From contig JALLLS010000003.1 of the NCBI GenBank assembly GCA_025094145.1, positions 682,001 through 746,000 on the forward strand: DNA of 64,000 nt, read 5' to 3'. The stretch comes from Spinellus fusiger (taxonomy: Eukaryota > Mucoromycota > Mucoromycetes > Mucorales > Phycomycetaceae). This document shows positions 35,506 through 47,733 of the stretch, one piece after another. A program made the position numbers and the translations under genes. How positions within the stretch are numbered: position 1 is the first letter of the stretch; the number at the start of each line of letters is the position of its first letter. The notes below the pieces were generated by a model. That model was not told the origin of the DNA. It saw nothing but the letters and a program-made list of their open reading frames with translations, and ran no database searches.

Positions 35506-36476
35506 GTGACCAAAAGAATGTAATCGACTATTTTAAATGCAGATTTCCTTTTTTGGATCCATACTTTATCTTAGTAGTGTCATAGCTTCACGAATTCATT
35601 AGATAAAGACGTGAAACTTTCAATAGATACATAGAGTAATGTTTAAAAATAAACAACACTGGTTTTATTTTAAGGTTAACTAATAAACACCGTGGCCACC
35701 TTTGGCCTCTATCACTGCCTTTCATCTCCGCCTCATGCTGGCAATGAAGGTATCTGATACTTCTTTCAATATTTTATCCCATTCCAACATCAAGGCAGCC
35801 TCTAACTTTTCTTTGGTGGAATATACCCTTTTATTCTTTCTAATAATTTTCTTTAGATGGGCCCCCACAGATGCTCAGTTAGATTGAGATAAGGGATTCA
35901 TGAGGGCCATTAAAGAGTCATTGCTATACCATTTGTGACCTTTCATTCTCGAGTTGTTTTACTCATATGGGGTCTAGCATTGTCCTCCTGTAGGTAGTAA
36001 TTGATTCCAGAGTGTATATGAGAGAGAATCACTTGAGTTCATGGCAGTAGACATCTCCCAAGACACTGATGTACTTGTCAAAGTCTATCCTACCCTCCAC
36101 TACAACCCATCTACCAACATCTTCCCCACTGAAACAGTCTCATACCATCACTCTACCACCTACAAACTTCCTTGTTTCCAAGAGATTCTTGGGCTTAAAG
36201 GCTGTACCATACTTCCTATTGAATTTAATGCTCCTGTCAAAGCTCATGAGCTTGACCCTAGGCTCATCTGACCAGACGACCTCCTGCCACAGTATTTATT
36301 AGCTAAGCTTACAATAAAACCAGTGTTGTTTATTTTTAAACATTACTCTATGTATCTATTGAAAGTTTCACGTCTTTATCTAATGAATTCGTGAAGCTAT
36401 GACACTACTAAGATAAAGTATGGATCCAAAAAAGGAAATCTGCATTTAAAAAATCATAGCTGCTTTTGTTGGGTTA
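35506..36476 (-). mobile_element. Element D, copy 3 (internally deleted)
   Basis: The interior is near-identical to copy 2, including an identical 61-codon frame (35702-35887 versus 20440-20625) and the same deletion junction (near 36290). The termini form about 200-bp inverted repeats that differ from copy 2 in the outer 70 bp. The identity indicates recent spread of one deleted master copy. Confidence 0.8.
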
Positions 36477-39400
36477 CTTTAATACAGTATATATGGGTAT
36501 TAGTACATATAGGTAGAGTTTGAATGCAATAGTACCAATATTCCATATAAAATTATAATAAATATACTTTTGTAAGCATAAATGTTAATAGATTAGAACA
36601 TGTGTAGTAACTAAAAACATCTAGAATAGAAAATCTTTACCATAATAGATTAGCATTCTAGTGCGTATAAAAATATAACCAAAATAATATATATAGTTAA
36701 TAGTATAACTTTGTGCCTGGTAGCTAGATACATAGTTGGTGTACTCTACATTATAATGAGAACAAATACATAGCCTCTAGAATTAAATAGAAAGATCGTT
36801 ATACCTTTTGTCTTTTTGGTCCTTTATTATTTTCTATAATATAACACTAATTTATTAAGAATGTTCTTGGACAATACTTGTACTTTAGAGAAATTCTTTT
36901 GATGTATAGAATAAATTGATATAAAACCACCCTCAGATATGTTGATCTATTCCATGTAAGTCATAGTTCTAGGATGCGGTTATATCATGTCATAATCAGG
37001 TCAATTCTATTTTATTATCACTAAAGAATATTGAAAAATACCATAATTCACAGTGATTTTCCGCCAATAATCTCTTGACACAATGTAAAGACATTACACA
37101 AGTATTTGCACTAAGTTTTGCCAAAAAGTGATAGATAGATTTAACTTGTAACGTTGAGCCGCGTTGTTTTTCATTTTTAGTTCTAGTGAAAGACAATCAT
37201 ATAATTGTTTCATATTTAAGATTACTTTGACTTTCTTCTTAACCTTGAGAGAAAACGTTTATGTGTTTTTCATGATCATAGTAGATGGCAAGATTAGTCA
37301 CCCAATGCTGAGTGATTGAAATAGAGAAAAAAATATTTCTTATTCACCGTGCAACAAGTTTTTTTTTAGTCCTGAGACTAGCGGGCCCACACAAATTTTA
37401 CTCAAATACTTGGCATACTTTTTTAGTAAAATCTGTGCCAATTTTAAAGAAAATTTCTATAAGACATTTATCAAATTTCGAAGTAAAATAGAAACAAAAA
37501 CCTTAAAAGTCACTGATACTCACATTATTAAATGCATGATAGTCTAGTTGTAAGTGTTTTATTATTCAAAAGTCTTTCTCTCTTTTAAAGCTGCTTTTGT
37601 GATTATCCGACGAGCGATAGAAAAATAGAAACCAGAAACTATGCCAATCTTAAATTGAAAGTGTGTCAAAAAATAAAATAAAAATATGCCAGTGATTTCG
37701 AAGACTGTGCCAATCATTTCCGGAAAATATGTAGACACGGATCATATTTTCTATATAGAGAAAACCCGGTTAAAATAAGAAAACTACCAATATTGGTTTA
37801 TTTCTTTTTTTTATTTCAGCTTACACAGTCCTAATATTCTTTCAAATTATTTCTGTTATCGTAAATATATCATCACTATGAAGTATTTGGTTAAGACCCC
37901 TTCACTTTCATCATGGCCTGTTTCTATAAAATCCTTTTCCATATTATTTTTGGTATTTTTCAAATAGTGTTCATTGACTTTATGAGCATAAGATAAGATA
38001 AATCCTTTACATTTCAAAATGTTAAAAGAATGCTCACAACTAAAATAGATAAGTGAGCTTAAAAACTCTCATCCTGGCGGAGAAAATGCTGTCCCACTCT
38101 AGCCAACCAAATAGTTTCCAACCGTAGAATTATTAACTACCTTATCAAGAGACAAGGCGTCTTTGAATGTGATAAAATATATTTACCCCTTTCTACTAAA
38201 GCAGTCTGAATAAAGTTATGGAAAGTTAATACATTTTACTTGAAAAAAGGAAAAAAATTCGGAAACCATGTTAAAATGATGTAAATATTAATTCTTTAAT
38301 TAGTTTTTAGTATAAGATGCTGTTCAGCATCTGTCTAATTTTATAGACCACCATTAATTATTTTGTAATTATGTGTCAAAAATCAGTTGCATACCAGTTT
38401 TTTTTCAAGCTCCTGATACTATTATCGACTACATGTCCTTTTACAGGGAAGATCTTGTGCCTTGTCCTTACTCTCTTGCCCAATAAACATTCTGATATAA
38501 TATAGAAATTACATAAAAGCAGGTAAAAAAAAACTATATATTAAAACAAAAAATGATTCGTCGATAGCAGTATTGTTACAAAGTTTCTCCCTCAATAAAT
38601 ACAAATTCAATTTATATACAAATGTTATAAAGAAAACTATCAACCCATATCCTTAGATTTCAAACCAAAATGCGAACACAAAGAAGTCATTCAAAATAGC
38701 AAATGTAAGTTTATTAGATGCAAAGCCCTAAATTTCTTGTGTGTCCATCAAACTTCTACAACGACGTTTAATCCCAGATACAAAAAGTTAGTAATGTTGC
38801 GTGCCTTCATCAGATGTTTCTTCTCAACCCCATCCCACAGTATCTTTCAGCCTCAGGACAGTATTGAAAGTCTATTTGTAATATACTTTCTCTTTTCAGC
38901 TCATTTATTTTATTATTATTGATATTTGATGAGGACCAATGTCTCATTGTATTAGTAGATTATTTTTCTTTCTATTTCTTAGTCATTTTACAAGTATAAC
39001 ACTTGGCATTGTATTTCCACTTTTCTCATAAAAATGAGCTCCCGACATTATAACCCCACCACTATTAAACTACTTAATAGATTGTATGGGCTGGCAAATA
39101 TTTGTGCTTCTGTCACATTTTTAAAAATAAATAAAAAAGTAAGATATGTATAGTTTGGCTCTAGAGTTCAGCGATTTCTTCTTGAGTCACTCTGTTTACC
39201 ATTGTTTGTGTAGAAACCAGAGCCTAATTCAATTCACATAGGAAGCTACTCCATAAGGTTTCTCGCTCTCTTGTGTGTATTCTTTTGTGAGGGTAGCTTT
39301 ATCAATGACAAAGAAAGACATGTTATACTCCTTTATCCCTTATTATGAAGTCACTCTGTCATTCTAATGCCTATTTCTTTGATAATCACTTCAATTATCT

Positions 39401-40385
39401 TGAATAGAGTGTAGTACATATAATAAGCACCATTTTTCTTGTCTATAGTGTTCAGAGTAGTCATTCTTGCACAGAAGATTGTTTTCTTATGCACCAAGGA
39501 TTCCAGAAACAGCTGTTGATCCAAGTTTGAATGGCAACCATCTGAGTTTACTGATGTCATCTACAATACTTTATGTTTAATAAAACTGTGAATAGGGTCG
39601 ATGCAATGTTTTTTTTTCTCTTTCATATTTCATATTTCATATTTCTCTCTACTTTCCTACAAGAAAGAAGAGATTTCTAGTATCTAATAAGAAATAGAGA
39701 GAGCCATGGCTTAGAATAAATAGACTATTTAAACAGTCTTACTCTTTTATGATGTATTCTGGTTAGAAGCTAAAGCTAATTTTTTTTAACTAACTTTAGC
39801 ATGTTTCCCAGAAAGCACAGCGAGTCCTTGGGCTGGATTTGCGTGATCTTTTACTTATTAAACTTCCCATTGAAAGAGCACAAACTCAGCTACACAAACT
39901 GGCATGCAGTATCCAAAATAGGAATAAAAAAACAAAACAAAATACAGGGTGTTTGGACAGTCCTTACCAAGATTGAATTTCACTGTATAAGACTATAGTT
40001 TGAATCACTAAATTCATTCTTGAAATCTCAAATTTTGTTCATAGACTCATAGGCTAGTGAAATAGAATGTACACTATTATAAATATATTGTTTTCATTTA
40101 TACCAATGTGTGTGTATGTGTATGTATGTGTATACTCCACTTTTATCTCAGCATACATCAACCAAACCATCCCTAGCTATGGAGGATACCATATGTATCC
40201 CGACCTTGTTGTTCTCTGAGGCGTATTTCTGCTACTATCGGAGTCTCTATTTGGATCTGACTGTTGTAAAGTGTTTCTAAAATTCATGTTCTATCCAAAG
40301 TATAAGTAGAGCTTTCTTTCTGTTTTTCTTTTCTAATTGTTCTATTATTGTTATTTAAAACCCACACACATCCCTACTCTTTACA
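36477..40385. other. Long AT-rich intergenic region
   Basis: No gene supported over nearly 4 kb. Around 37380-37745 the words GTGCCAAT and TTTCGAAG recur in a pattern like a decayed transposon terminus. Before the ARD gene there is a TG-rich run (about 40109-40133) and a pyrimidine-rich leader (40315-40385). Confidence 0.4.
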
Positions 40386-41059
40386 ATGAAGGCTTACATT
40401 TACACAGAGACCGAAGAAGACCAGAGAATGCCTCATGAGAGTGGTATCTTCAAGACAGTCGAGGACTTGAAGGAGCTCGGCCTCCACTACTGGAGACTTG
40501 AAGGAGACAATATCACTGAGCAAATCGATGCCATTGCTGCTGAACGCAGCTACAAGAACAGAGATGAAGTAAGCAGTCACTGTCTGTTCTTTACTAACAG
40601 GGATATTAGATTACCGTCTCTGCTGCTGCTATGGGTGCTATCTACGAAGAAAAGGTCAAGTCTTTTTTCAAAGAACATTTGCATGAGGATGAAGAGATTC
40701 GTTTTATCTTGGACGGTTCTGGTTACTTTGATGTACGTGATAAGAACGACACATGGATCCGTATCCAACTCGACAAGGGAGATTTGCTTGTCTTGGTAAG
40801 ATTATTTTTCTTCTTTTTTAGTGCATATTCTAAGCTTTTCTTATTATTATTATAGCCCTCTGGTATCTACCACCGCTTCACTACCGATGAGTCTGACTAC
40901 ATCAAGGCCATGCGTCTGTTCAAGGAAGACCCCAAGTGGACTCCCATCAACCGTAAGTGAATAGACTACAATCATTATACTCATTCTATCCTAGGCCCTG
41001 AAGCTGATGATAACAAGTTCCGTGAGCAGTACTTGAACACTCTTAGCTCTGCTGCTTAA
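40386..41059 (+). CDS. ADI1: Acireductone dioxygenase (ARD), methionine salvage
   Basis: Exons 40386-40568, 40610-40795, 40856-40952 and 40995-41059 give 176 aa, the usual length of the family. The enzyme oxidises acireductone to the 2-keto acid precursor of methionine and formate in the cytosol (Fe form; a Ni form gives an off-pathway product). The cupin metal ligands are visible: the two His and the Glu in [14 protein letters not shown], and the later His in SGIYHRF. The N terminus [20 protein letters not shown] matches eukaryotic ARDs. Introns are 41-60 bp. The pyrimidine-rich leader upstream fits an active fungal promoter. Confidence 0.95.
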
Positions 41060-41069
41060 ATGTCAATAT

Positions 41070-41093
41070 TAAACAAACAAACAAACAAACAAA
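41070..41093. repeat. (ACAA)n microsatellite in the ARD 3' region
   Basis: About five tandem ACAA units shortly after the ARD stop codon. Confidence 0.7.
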
Positions 41094-41242
41094 AAAGTTA
41101 TTATTTCGAACATACAAATAAATAGCTAATATTCTTTTGCTGGGCATACAAGTATTTCTTGAGTGAGTAAACAAACAGGGAAGAGATATAAAACTATATT
41201 AGTACTCTTTCTTTTTCCCTTTTTTTTTATATAGTTGTTTGA

Positions 41243-41735
41243 ATGACAAATCAAAACATAGGCTGCTCAAGCTGCTTAGGGCTTGAACATTCTCAAAGAG
41301 CTTATTACAGATGTTCCCTTAATTCTGTAAACCAACAGAACAAGAAAATATAGGTTGATATTGAAGAAATTGACACCGATATGCAAGAAGCTGAGACAAA
41401 TCAGTCATACAATCCTATGAGCTACATACCTCCTTTTTCCTACAGAGCAGTTAGGTTGGGATATGAATGTATTCAGTCAATGACCAAAATATCATGATAG
41501 GCACACTAAAACACTACTGCTTCAGATGGATGTACAGAAAAATAAATCATTTGCATTTATTTGGAAAGCCCTTTCATCAGTATAGAGTATATGCTAACAT
41601 TGAACAAGATCGCTTGGATTTTATATAGCATAAACAAGACACACTGAGAAGAGATCTACTAAGCAGTGTACAGAATGCTGTTGCCTTGGGTCTTGCCATG
41701 CAAAATGACATTACAATGTCTAGTAAGTTATACTA
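41243..41735 (+). pseudogene. Possible relic of a small zinc-finger (C-x2-C..H..C) gene
   Basis: A 36-codon frame (41243-41353) has CSSCLGLEHSQRAYYRC, a Cys2-His-Cys pattern. Open pieces follow, EIDTDMQEAETNQSYNPMSY (about 41360-41450) and RRDLLSSVQNAVALGLAM (about 41645-41705), separated by stops. The pattern recalls short zinc-binding segments of repeated zygomycete genes, but no family is assigned. It may also be an unusually spliced gene. Confidence 0.25.
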
Positions 41736-41825
41736 AGCTAAGAAAACATACACACACTGAACATCTCAATGATTATTACTATTATTAATGTTGATACAAA
41801 ACATATTATTGTTCATTTATTATAA

Positions 41826-44800
41826 TTATTGCTCATCATTCAATTCCAAATCCTCATACCTGGGTCCTTGATGAATACCACTGACTGCCATGTCCTTACG
41901 TGTCTGAAGATAAGCAAATGTAGTGTGGAAATGGTTGCTCACAAAACTAGCAGCGGGACCTGTTCGTTCTGTAATAGAAGAGGATCTGGAAGCAGGAGGG
42001 TGCTGGTCAGGATCCTTCATGTTGCTTAGATTGGTGTTGATCAGATCAATAAGACCATTGAGATATTTGGCAGTAACCTAACACATTGCCCTTTTCAATA
42101 TATGCTTCTTCTTCTTATCACTTACTGCCTCATTGCCCATTTCAAAGTAGTAAATATAACGGTTCAATATCTCAACAAAGAGTTCGACAGTAGTGATAGT
42201 ATCCATACAACTATCAGCAATCTTTAGGGCCTTTTGTAAACATTCAAGAGCTTTTTTGCCATTCTGAAGTATTTCTTTCTCTTGCGATCCTTTCTCTCTC
42301 TCTGCTGCCCACCAAAGATGGGAGCTCAAATAGACAGCTCTGCATTGGTCAGGTCTTTTGAGCAGCTTAGAGCTATGGAGAGTTGCCTTTGTAATCAATG
42401 TATCGTAATTGTCTACTGAAAATACACTTGTTTGTTGGAGAGTGCCTATAATAGACGTAATGGCCTCCAGCTGTGCTTTGGAGTCAGAGATAGATTCCTC
42501 GTAAATAGTGAATGCTTCTACAAAGAACTCATAGGCAATTTCTTCAAATCCAATCTCATCTGCACTCTGGCCTGCCAAGAGAAAAAGGTGTAGACATAGA
42601 GTAGCGCACTCATATTGATGAAGCGTAGAAATGACTTGATGAATAAACCTAAACAATGTAGCTGTTTTTGATTCCCATGCTTCGTTCTAGTTGTGTTAAT
42701 AGATCTTTCTACGGCGACTTACATGCTCCAGTGACTTGTAGCGTCTTGCTAGAGTGATGGATGCAGTGACAAGAGATGGGTAGGTATAACGAATACGCTG
42801 TCCTCCCTTACTAAATTGTTTTCTTGCTGAAGAGAGAAGCTATCTCTGTGAATACACATCTAGTAAATAGGACTTACTAGTAACTGAGTGTCTTCACTGT
42901 CAGACTGAAAGAGATGCACCAGCTTGGCCATCCACCTCTGTTTTTCTACAAACTCCTCATGTTCTGTGCTATCTGAAAAATTATTACGATCGTTGTAGAG
43001 AGGAGAGTTAGGACTGGTAGGCACATCCTTCTGATCCTGCACAAGAACATTGCACAGTTCAAGCACGTCCTGGATATTCTCTGGTGTGCTAATTTCTGTC
43101 TTCTTTCGTAGTAAGCTAGCAAGAAGAGCATGGGCTACTGTGCGGCGGGTAGTAAAGGGCTGGATGGCCAGAAGGGGTTGATAGTGTTTGAAGGAAAGGA
43201 GGGTGAGGATAGAGCCATAGTGAGTTACAGGAGAAAGTAAGAGAGCAAGTAAATTGGCTTCTGTTGTCTTGTCAAGAAGATGAGGAGAGTCAGACAATTT
43301 CACTAAAATCTCTTTACAGTAGGCAAGAATCTGTTCAACATAATCCAGCTTCTCAGGATAGCAGGAGAGAGACAGGTTAATTAATGACACAAGTAGACCT
43401 GTTAAGTCTTGGATAGAAAGATCAGGTCGAGCCTATGTTCGTTCCAGCAGAGTTCAACAGAGAAAGAAATTCACAACAAATGTTAATGTTAATGTTATTA
43501 TTATTATTATTATTGTTATTATTATTATCATTATTATTAAAAGAGTCCTCATTCTCTTTTTTTTTCTTTTTTTTTCTTTTGGTATATTTACCTGTACTAA
43601 TTCCACAATCTGTCCCCAGAACACTACAAATAGCTCAATGTCTTGAGGAATACCGCGTACTTTCTTCACATTTTCCTGCTGAACTTCTTTGCCTTGTTCT
43701 TCAGTGTCTTGTGTTATTTCTGTTTCTTGATTGAAGTCATTGAGAACATCCTCCTTGGATTCATCATTCTGTTCTTCTACTACTTCAGTCTCTTCCTTTT
43801 CTTCTTCCGCAGGTTCTTCTGATGGTTCCTTCACAGGTTCTTCCTTTTCTTCCTCCACAGGTTTTTCCGATGGTTCCTCCACGGCTTCCTCCACTGGCCC
43901 CTCGCTTTCTTCCTCTGATTCACGATTAGCATAGGCAGCCAATCGATCAATCAATGAAATGATAATCTGCTTCACATTCACTTTGGGATGCAATTGAGCA
44001 GTTGCAGACAAAAAGGGTTGCAGAGTTCTCAAATGGAAATCATCAGGAAACACCTATACACTGTATAAAAAGAGCATTCATGACCCCCTTCTTTACCTGA
44101 GTAATCACTTCCATAAGGTATTCCTGAGCAATGACATCACGGCAGCTCACGACTTGATCCAATATTCCTGGCAATATGTCCTGTACTGCTTTATACTACT
44201 ATTAGCCTACAAAAAGACCTACTGTTTGATACACAGCAAGATCCACGCCTTCCAGATGACTCAATCTCACGAGATTGGTGCCTACAAGAATCTTCAACTC
44301 CTTGCGTTCTGCTTCTCTTCTCTCTCTTTCTCTCGAGTGTCCTTGGTGCTGAAGACGCACCCATAACTTGTTCATCTCAGTGAAATTGGTAAGGACAAAA
44401 GCAATAGAATCATGGACATTGCCTTGAGGTCTAGTATAACCAATGAATTCAAGCCAACAACAACATTCCATCTTTTTACCCAGTGCTTTCTCCCAGTGGC
44501 AGATGGTCTCGGGTCATTCCACTCAGGTAGTGTCGAAGGAAGAGACCGCGTATAGGATGTTGTACTCCTTTAGTCATCTCCATCATATCTCGCATGATCT
44601 CACGCACAGGAGCTTTGGGCACACTCATATAAGCAGCGCCCACAGTAATCATAAGGTAGAGACGAGGGACAATATTGCCCGCATACTGTACTAGTTCATA
44701 CAGGTCAGCCAAGTGGTGGCGGTCTGCCGAGTGGGCTTCTATAAGGTACACCGTCAAGTGTCTTAATGCGTCAAATATTGCCATATCTAGGTATCTTGTT

Positions 44801-45137
44801 ATCAGTCCACTCTCTTCTTTGTCCATTCCACTCCATGCTTAGTATGCTTACAAAGTTCATAGTATGTTTTTGGTGTAAGAGAAGATGTTCTTAACTCGGC
44901 CAACATATTAGAACAGTGCTTGAGTCCGTCCATGAGCCTATTGTCCTCCTGTAGAAACACAAGTCAGTTCTTCAGTCAGTCATTGGCCTTTCCTTCTCCT
45001 CTTCTCCCTCAAGGACTGTTAGGACTCACAAGACACTTTTTCATTTGGTGTGCCTGTATTTTGACAACATTCAGCACTTCATCCAAGAGTCTTGCTTGGT
45101 CTTCCAGGGGTACAGAGTGATTGGGTAGAGTGTTCAT
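41826..45137 (-). CDS. VPS35: VPS35, retromer cargo-recognition subunit
   Basis: About ten exons on the minus strand; the start is ATG at 45137 and the stop at 41826-41828. Exon 1 is 45137-45030, exon 2 44948-44852, exon 3 44786-44480, exon 4 begins 44430; the last exons are near 42684-42127 and 42080-41826. The product is about 920 aa, normal for the family. VPS35 is the alpha-solenoid core of retromer that recycles receptors from endosomes to the Golgi. Family landmarks are the N-terminal [20 protein letters not shown] with the PRLYLM signature, [35 protein letters not shown], the C-terminal [14 protein letters not shown] and [14 protein letters not shown]. Odd feature: an acidic Glu/Pro/Val repeat of roughly 90 residues (43640-43930) sits where homologs have a short loop. 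The gene is transcribed divergently from the Mad3-like gene, sharing a 420-bp promoter. One intron (about 43435-43593) contains an ATT-rich tract. Confidence 0.93.
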
Positions 45138-45227
45138 GGCAAAGAAGAAACAAAAAGGGTAAAAGACTCGCTTTATGACAAAAAAGGAGATACTGTAGGA
45201 GCGCCCGACACCCGACTTCAATCTACG

Positions 45228-45237
45228 TCACGCGTGA
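45228..45237. promoter_or_regulatory. MCB-type palindrome in the VPS35/Mad3 divergent promoter
   Basis: TCACGCGTGA is a 10-bp perfect palindrome containing the MluI cell-cycle box ACGCGT (45230-45235), recognised in yeasts by MBF at G1/S genes. It is 91 bp from the VPS35 ATG and 322 bp from the Mad3-like ATG. Regulation of the checkpoint gene by this site is an inference. Confidence 0.4.
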
Positions 45238-45340
45238 CTCTTATAAGATAGAAAGGGATATCCTATGATCCCCAACTAATTTTTTTTTCATTTCATTTCA
45301 TATTCCTCCCATTCTTTACATATACAATTTGATAGGGCTC

Positions 45341-45462
45341 ATTGAACTCATTGAACTCATTGAACCTATTGAACTCATTGAACCTATTGAACCTATTGAA
45401 CCTATTGAACCTATTGAACCTATTGAACCTATTGAACCTATTGAACCTATTGAACCTATTGA
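45341..45462. repeat. 9-bp minisatellite in a divergent promoter
   Basis: About 13 units of ATTGAACCT or ATTGAACTC. Because the unit is 9 bp, all frames stay open, producing false repeat-rich frames on both strands (LLN-, FNR- and IGS-type). It ends about 95 bp before the Mad3-like ATG. Confidence 0.95.
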
Positions 45463-45558
45463 CTGAAGGTTGTTGTTGTTTTTTCCTCTTGCCATTCTCT
45501 CTTTCAGAAACAAGCAACAACAAAAGAGTGACAAAGAAAAGATATACTCCTATCAAAC

Positions 45559-47285
45559 ATGGACCCAAGTCAGTTGGAGGAACCCGATGAGGCACTGCGC
45601 CAACAACTGCTCAGTACTATACCCCACTTTGAAGATATTTACATTTCCAACGAGAACATTACAGCATTACCCCAGGGAAGAAAACCCGACACCCTGAGGA
45701 GACTAGCCACAGAGAGCCACCAAGACACCCTCCACCGAAAGGACGATGGAGAAGCACGGTTTCGTCAGGCACTAGAAACCATGGATACTATGGAAGACCC
45801 CCTTGATGTTTATCTAAAACACATTGCATGGATAGACCAAGTCTACCTCCAGGGCAACCAACACCAAAGCCCACTCAATGATACCCTTAAAATGGCTGTC
45901 CATCGATTTGAGGATGAAGAAAAGTACAAACACGATCTACGATTCCTTCGTTGTTGGTTGCGGTTGGCTAGTTTACAGGAAGACCCACAGAAAATATACC
46001 TTTATCTTATTCATAAAAAAATTGGACAGACATCAGCGTTATTCTATGTAGAGTATTGCAAGTATTATGCAAAACGGAAAAAGTACACAGAGGCAGGCAA
46101 GGTATTAGAATCAGGAATCAACAATAGTGCAGTGCCAATGAAAATGCTGGAAAAGGCACGGGCGGCATTGGAGGCAGAGATAGAGCAGTCACAGCCATCT
46201 CCTTCCTCAACAGAGCTGCACCAAGAACGTATGCGGGATTTGGCAAAGCATGGAAGGAGCATTCTCGGTGTTATTTATGATGCGTCCAAACCCACGGGCA
46301 GAGGTGTGGGTGTGAGTGGATCCAATAGATTGAGTGGATTGGGTGCAGGTGGATTGGGCAGACTCAACCCACCCCGTACACCGCTTGGACTCGGCTCAAG
46401 GAAACGCACACTCACACCCCATACATCTATGCCTGTGTTCAATGATACAGACAGAACACCAGAACCCACTCTTCCTCCACCACAGACTACACTCAACCTC
46501 ACACCACCCAAAACAACAGAAAACAAAATAGCATCAGAACCCATGCAGGGTGCCATTCTCAAATCAAGGCCCTGTAAGAAACCAAAAAAAGACACATTTG
46601 TAGTCTACAGAGATACGGTAAGCCCCATTCTCTCACGGGAAGAAAGAGAAAGAATAGGAAAAATAAACACAGCTGATGGGTGGAAACAATAGCCAGTGTC
46701 GGGATCCACTTTGCCTTCTCCTGCAAAGAGTAGTAAAATCCCCCTCCCCATCTCACGCAAAGAAGCAGAAGAGTTGCGGTATATGCAGTACAGATTCAAC
46801 CGTATTAAAGTGCTCTGTCCCAAGAGTGCTGATTCCCAGGGCAACATTGAATATGTCTCTCATATTATGGACCACCCCAATCCCAATCTAATGAGCAGTT
46901 GTGATGAGATCCGTGCTAGGGTATATATCAACCAGAGTAAGTGGGAGGAGCATAAACACTCTACTAAGAAGGAATGTGGTTAGGTGAGAAGCTGAACCGG
47001 ATGTATTCTGAGGAACATACATGCGACTTAACCACAGAAACAAGAGCAGCAATAAAAGAAGTCAAGCCCATGCTGGCCCGTCTTTCGAGCAGTGCTTTCA
47101 AGCTTACTCTACCAGCAGAAGAGAAGTATGACTATAAGCAGTGGGTGCAGCAGCAGGAGGAAATGCGCCGTATGAGAAAGACAACCAATGAAAATGAGGA
47201 CGGTTTGCCTGTTGAGTCTGGCTCTGATATGTCACTGGTTGCATTTGAAGAGACTGAGGAAAGAGAAAAGAAGCAGTCACGATAG
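45559..47285 (+). CDS. MAD3: Mad3/BubR1-like spindle checkpoint protein (no kinase domain), 534 aa
   Basis: Exons 45559-46617, 46693-46936 and 46984-47285 join in frame. The N-terminal Mad3/BUB1 TPR region spans about residues 25-205: TALPQGRK, then DPLDVYLKHIAWIDQVY, LRFLRCWLRLASL and GQTSALFYVEYCKYYAKRKK. A Pro/Thr-rich linker follows, then FVVYRDT and SCDEIRARVY, matching the conserved middle segment of Bub1/Mad3 proteins. No kinase domain is present, so Mad3 rather than Bub1 is favoured. Mad3 binds Cdc20 and inhibits the anaphase-promoting complex until chromosomes attach. Odd feature: the usual KEN box before the TPRs reads NEN (N31-E32-N33), and no KEN occurs elsewhere in the model. The gene is divergent from VPS35. 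A T-rich 3' end with TTATTC repeats follows. Confidence 0.88.
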
Positions 47286-47733
47286 CAGAGAGTAGATGAA
47301 TCTACGCTGCTTTATATTCCCTCCTATTGTAAATATCCCCCAGTGCATTGATGCCTACTTTTCTTATTATTCTTATTCTTATTCTTATTCTTATTTTTTG
47401 TATTTATGCACCCTCGTCATGACCCATTCAGAAAAATAAAATAAAAAATAAAAAAACAAAAAAATAGTCATACAGTATGCATTGCCATTATCAGTGGGCA
47501 CTCTTCCTATCTGTAGGACCAACCCTCCTTGTCATGGGTGGAGTCTTCATGACCAGCAAGGGTGGAGACACTATAGCCAGTGCCAGTCTCCTGGTGTGTA
47601 GATTGAGTCTCCGATAAGAGACCACTTTCTCTGTTTTTTCTTTCTCAATTCTATTCTAGGATGACGTCGCTTCTATTATTCTTGATGATCGCTTGTTTCT
47701 CTCTCTCCACCCAGACACACTTATCTACACACG

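Noticed and set aside
43454..43580. Poly-Ile/Thr extension of the VPS35 frame past 43593
   Set aside because: This is an ATT-rich intron read as protein; the exon ends at a GTAAAT donor and the next exon continues the family sequence.
45341..45462. Regular repeat considered as a CRISPR array
   Set aside because: Nine-bp units without spacers in a eukaryotic promoter; a minisatellite.
45293..45595. Minus- and plus-strand frames with FNR, IGS and LLN tripeptide repeats
   Set aside because: They are products of a 9-bp minisatellite that leaves every frame open; no gene context.
47594..47659. Donor GTGTGT to acceptor CTAG treated as part of the LSm6 coding region
   Set aside because: LSm6 starts at 47734 with a complete Sm fold; this interval can only be 5' UTR or belong to another frame.
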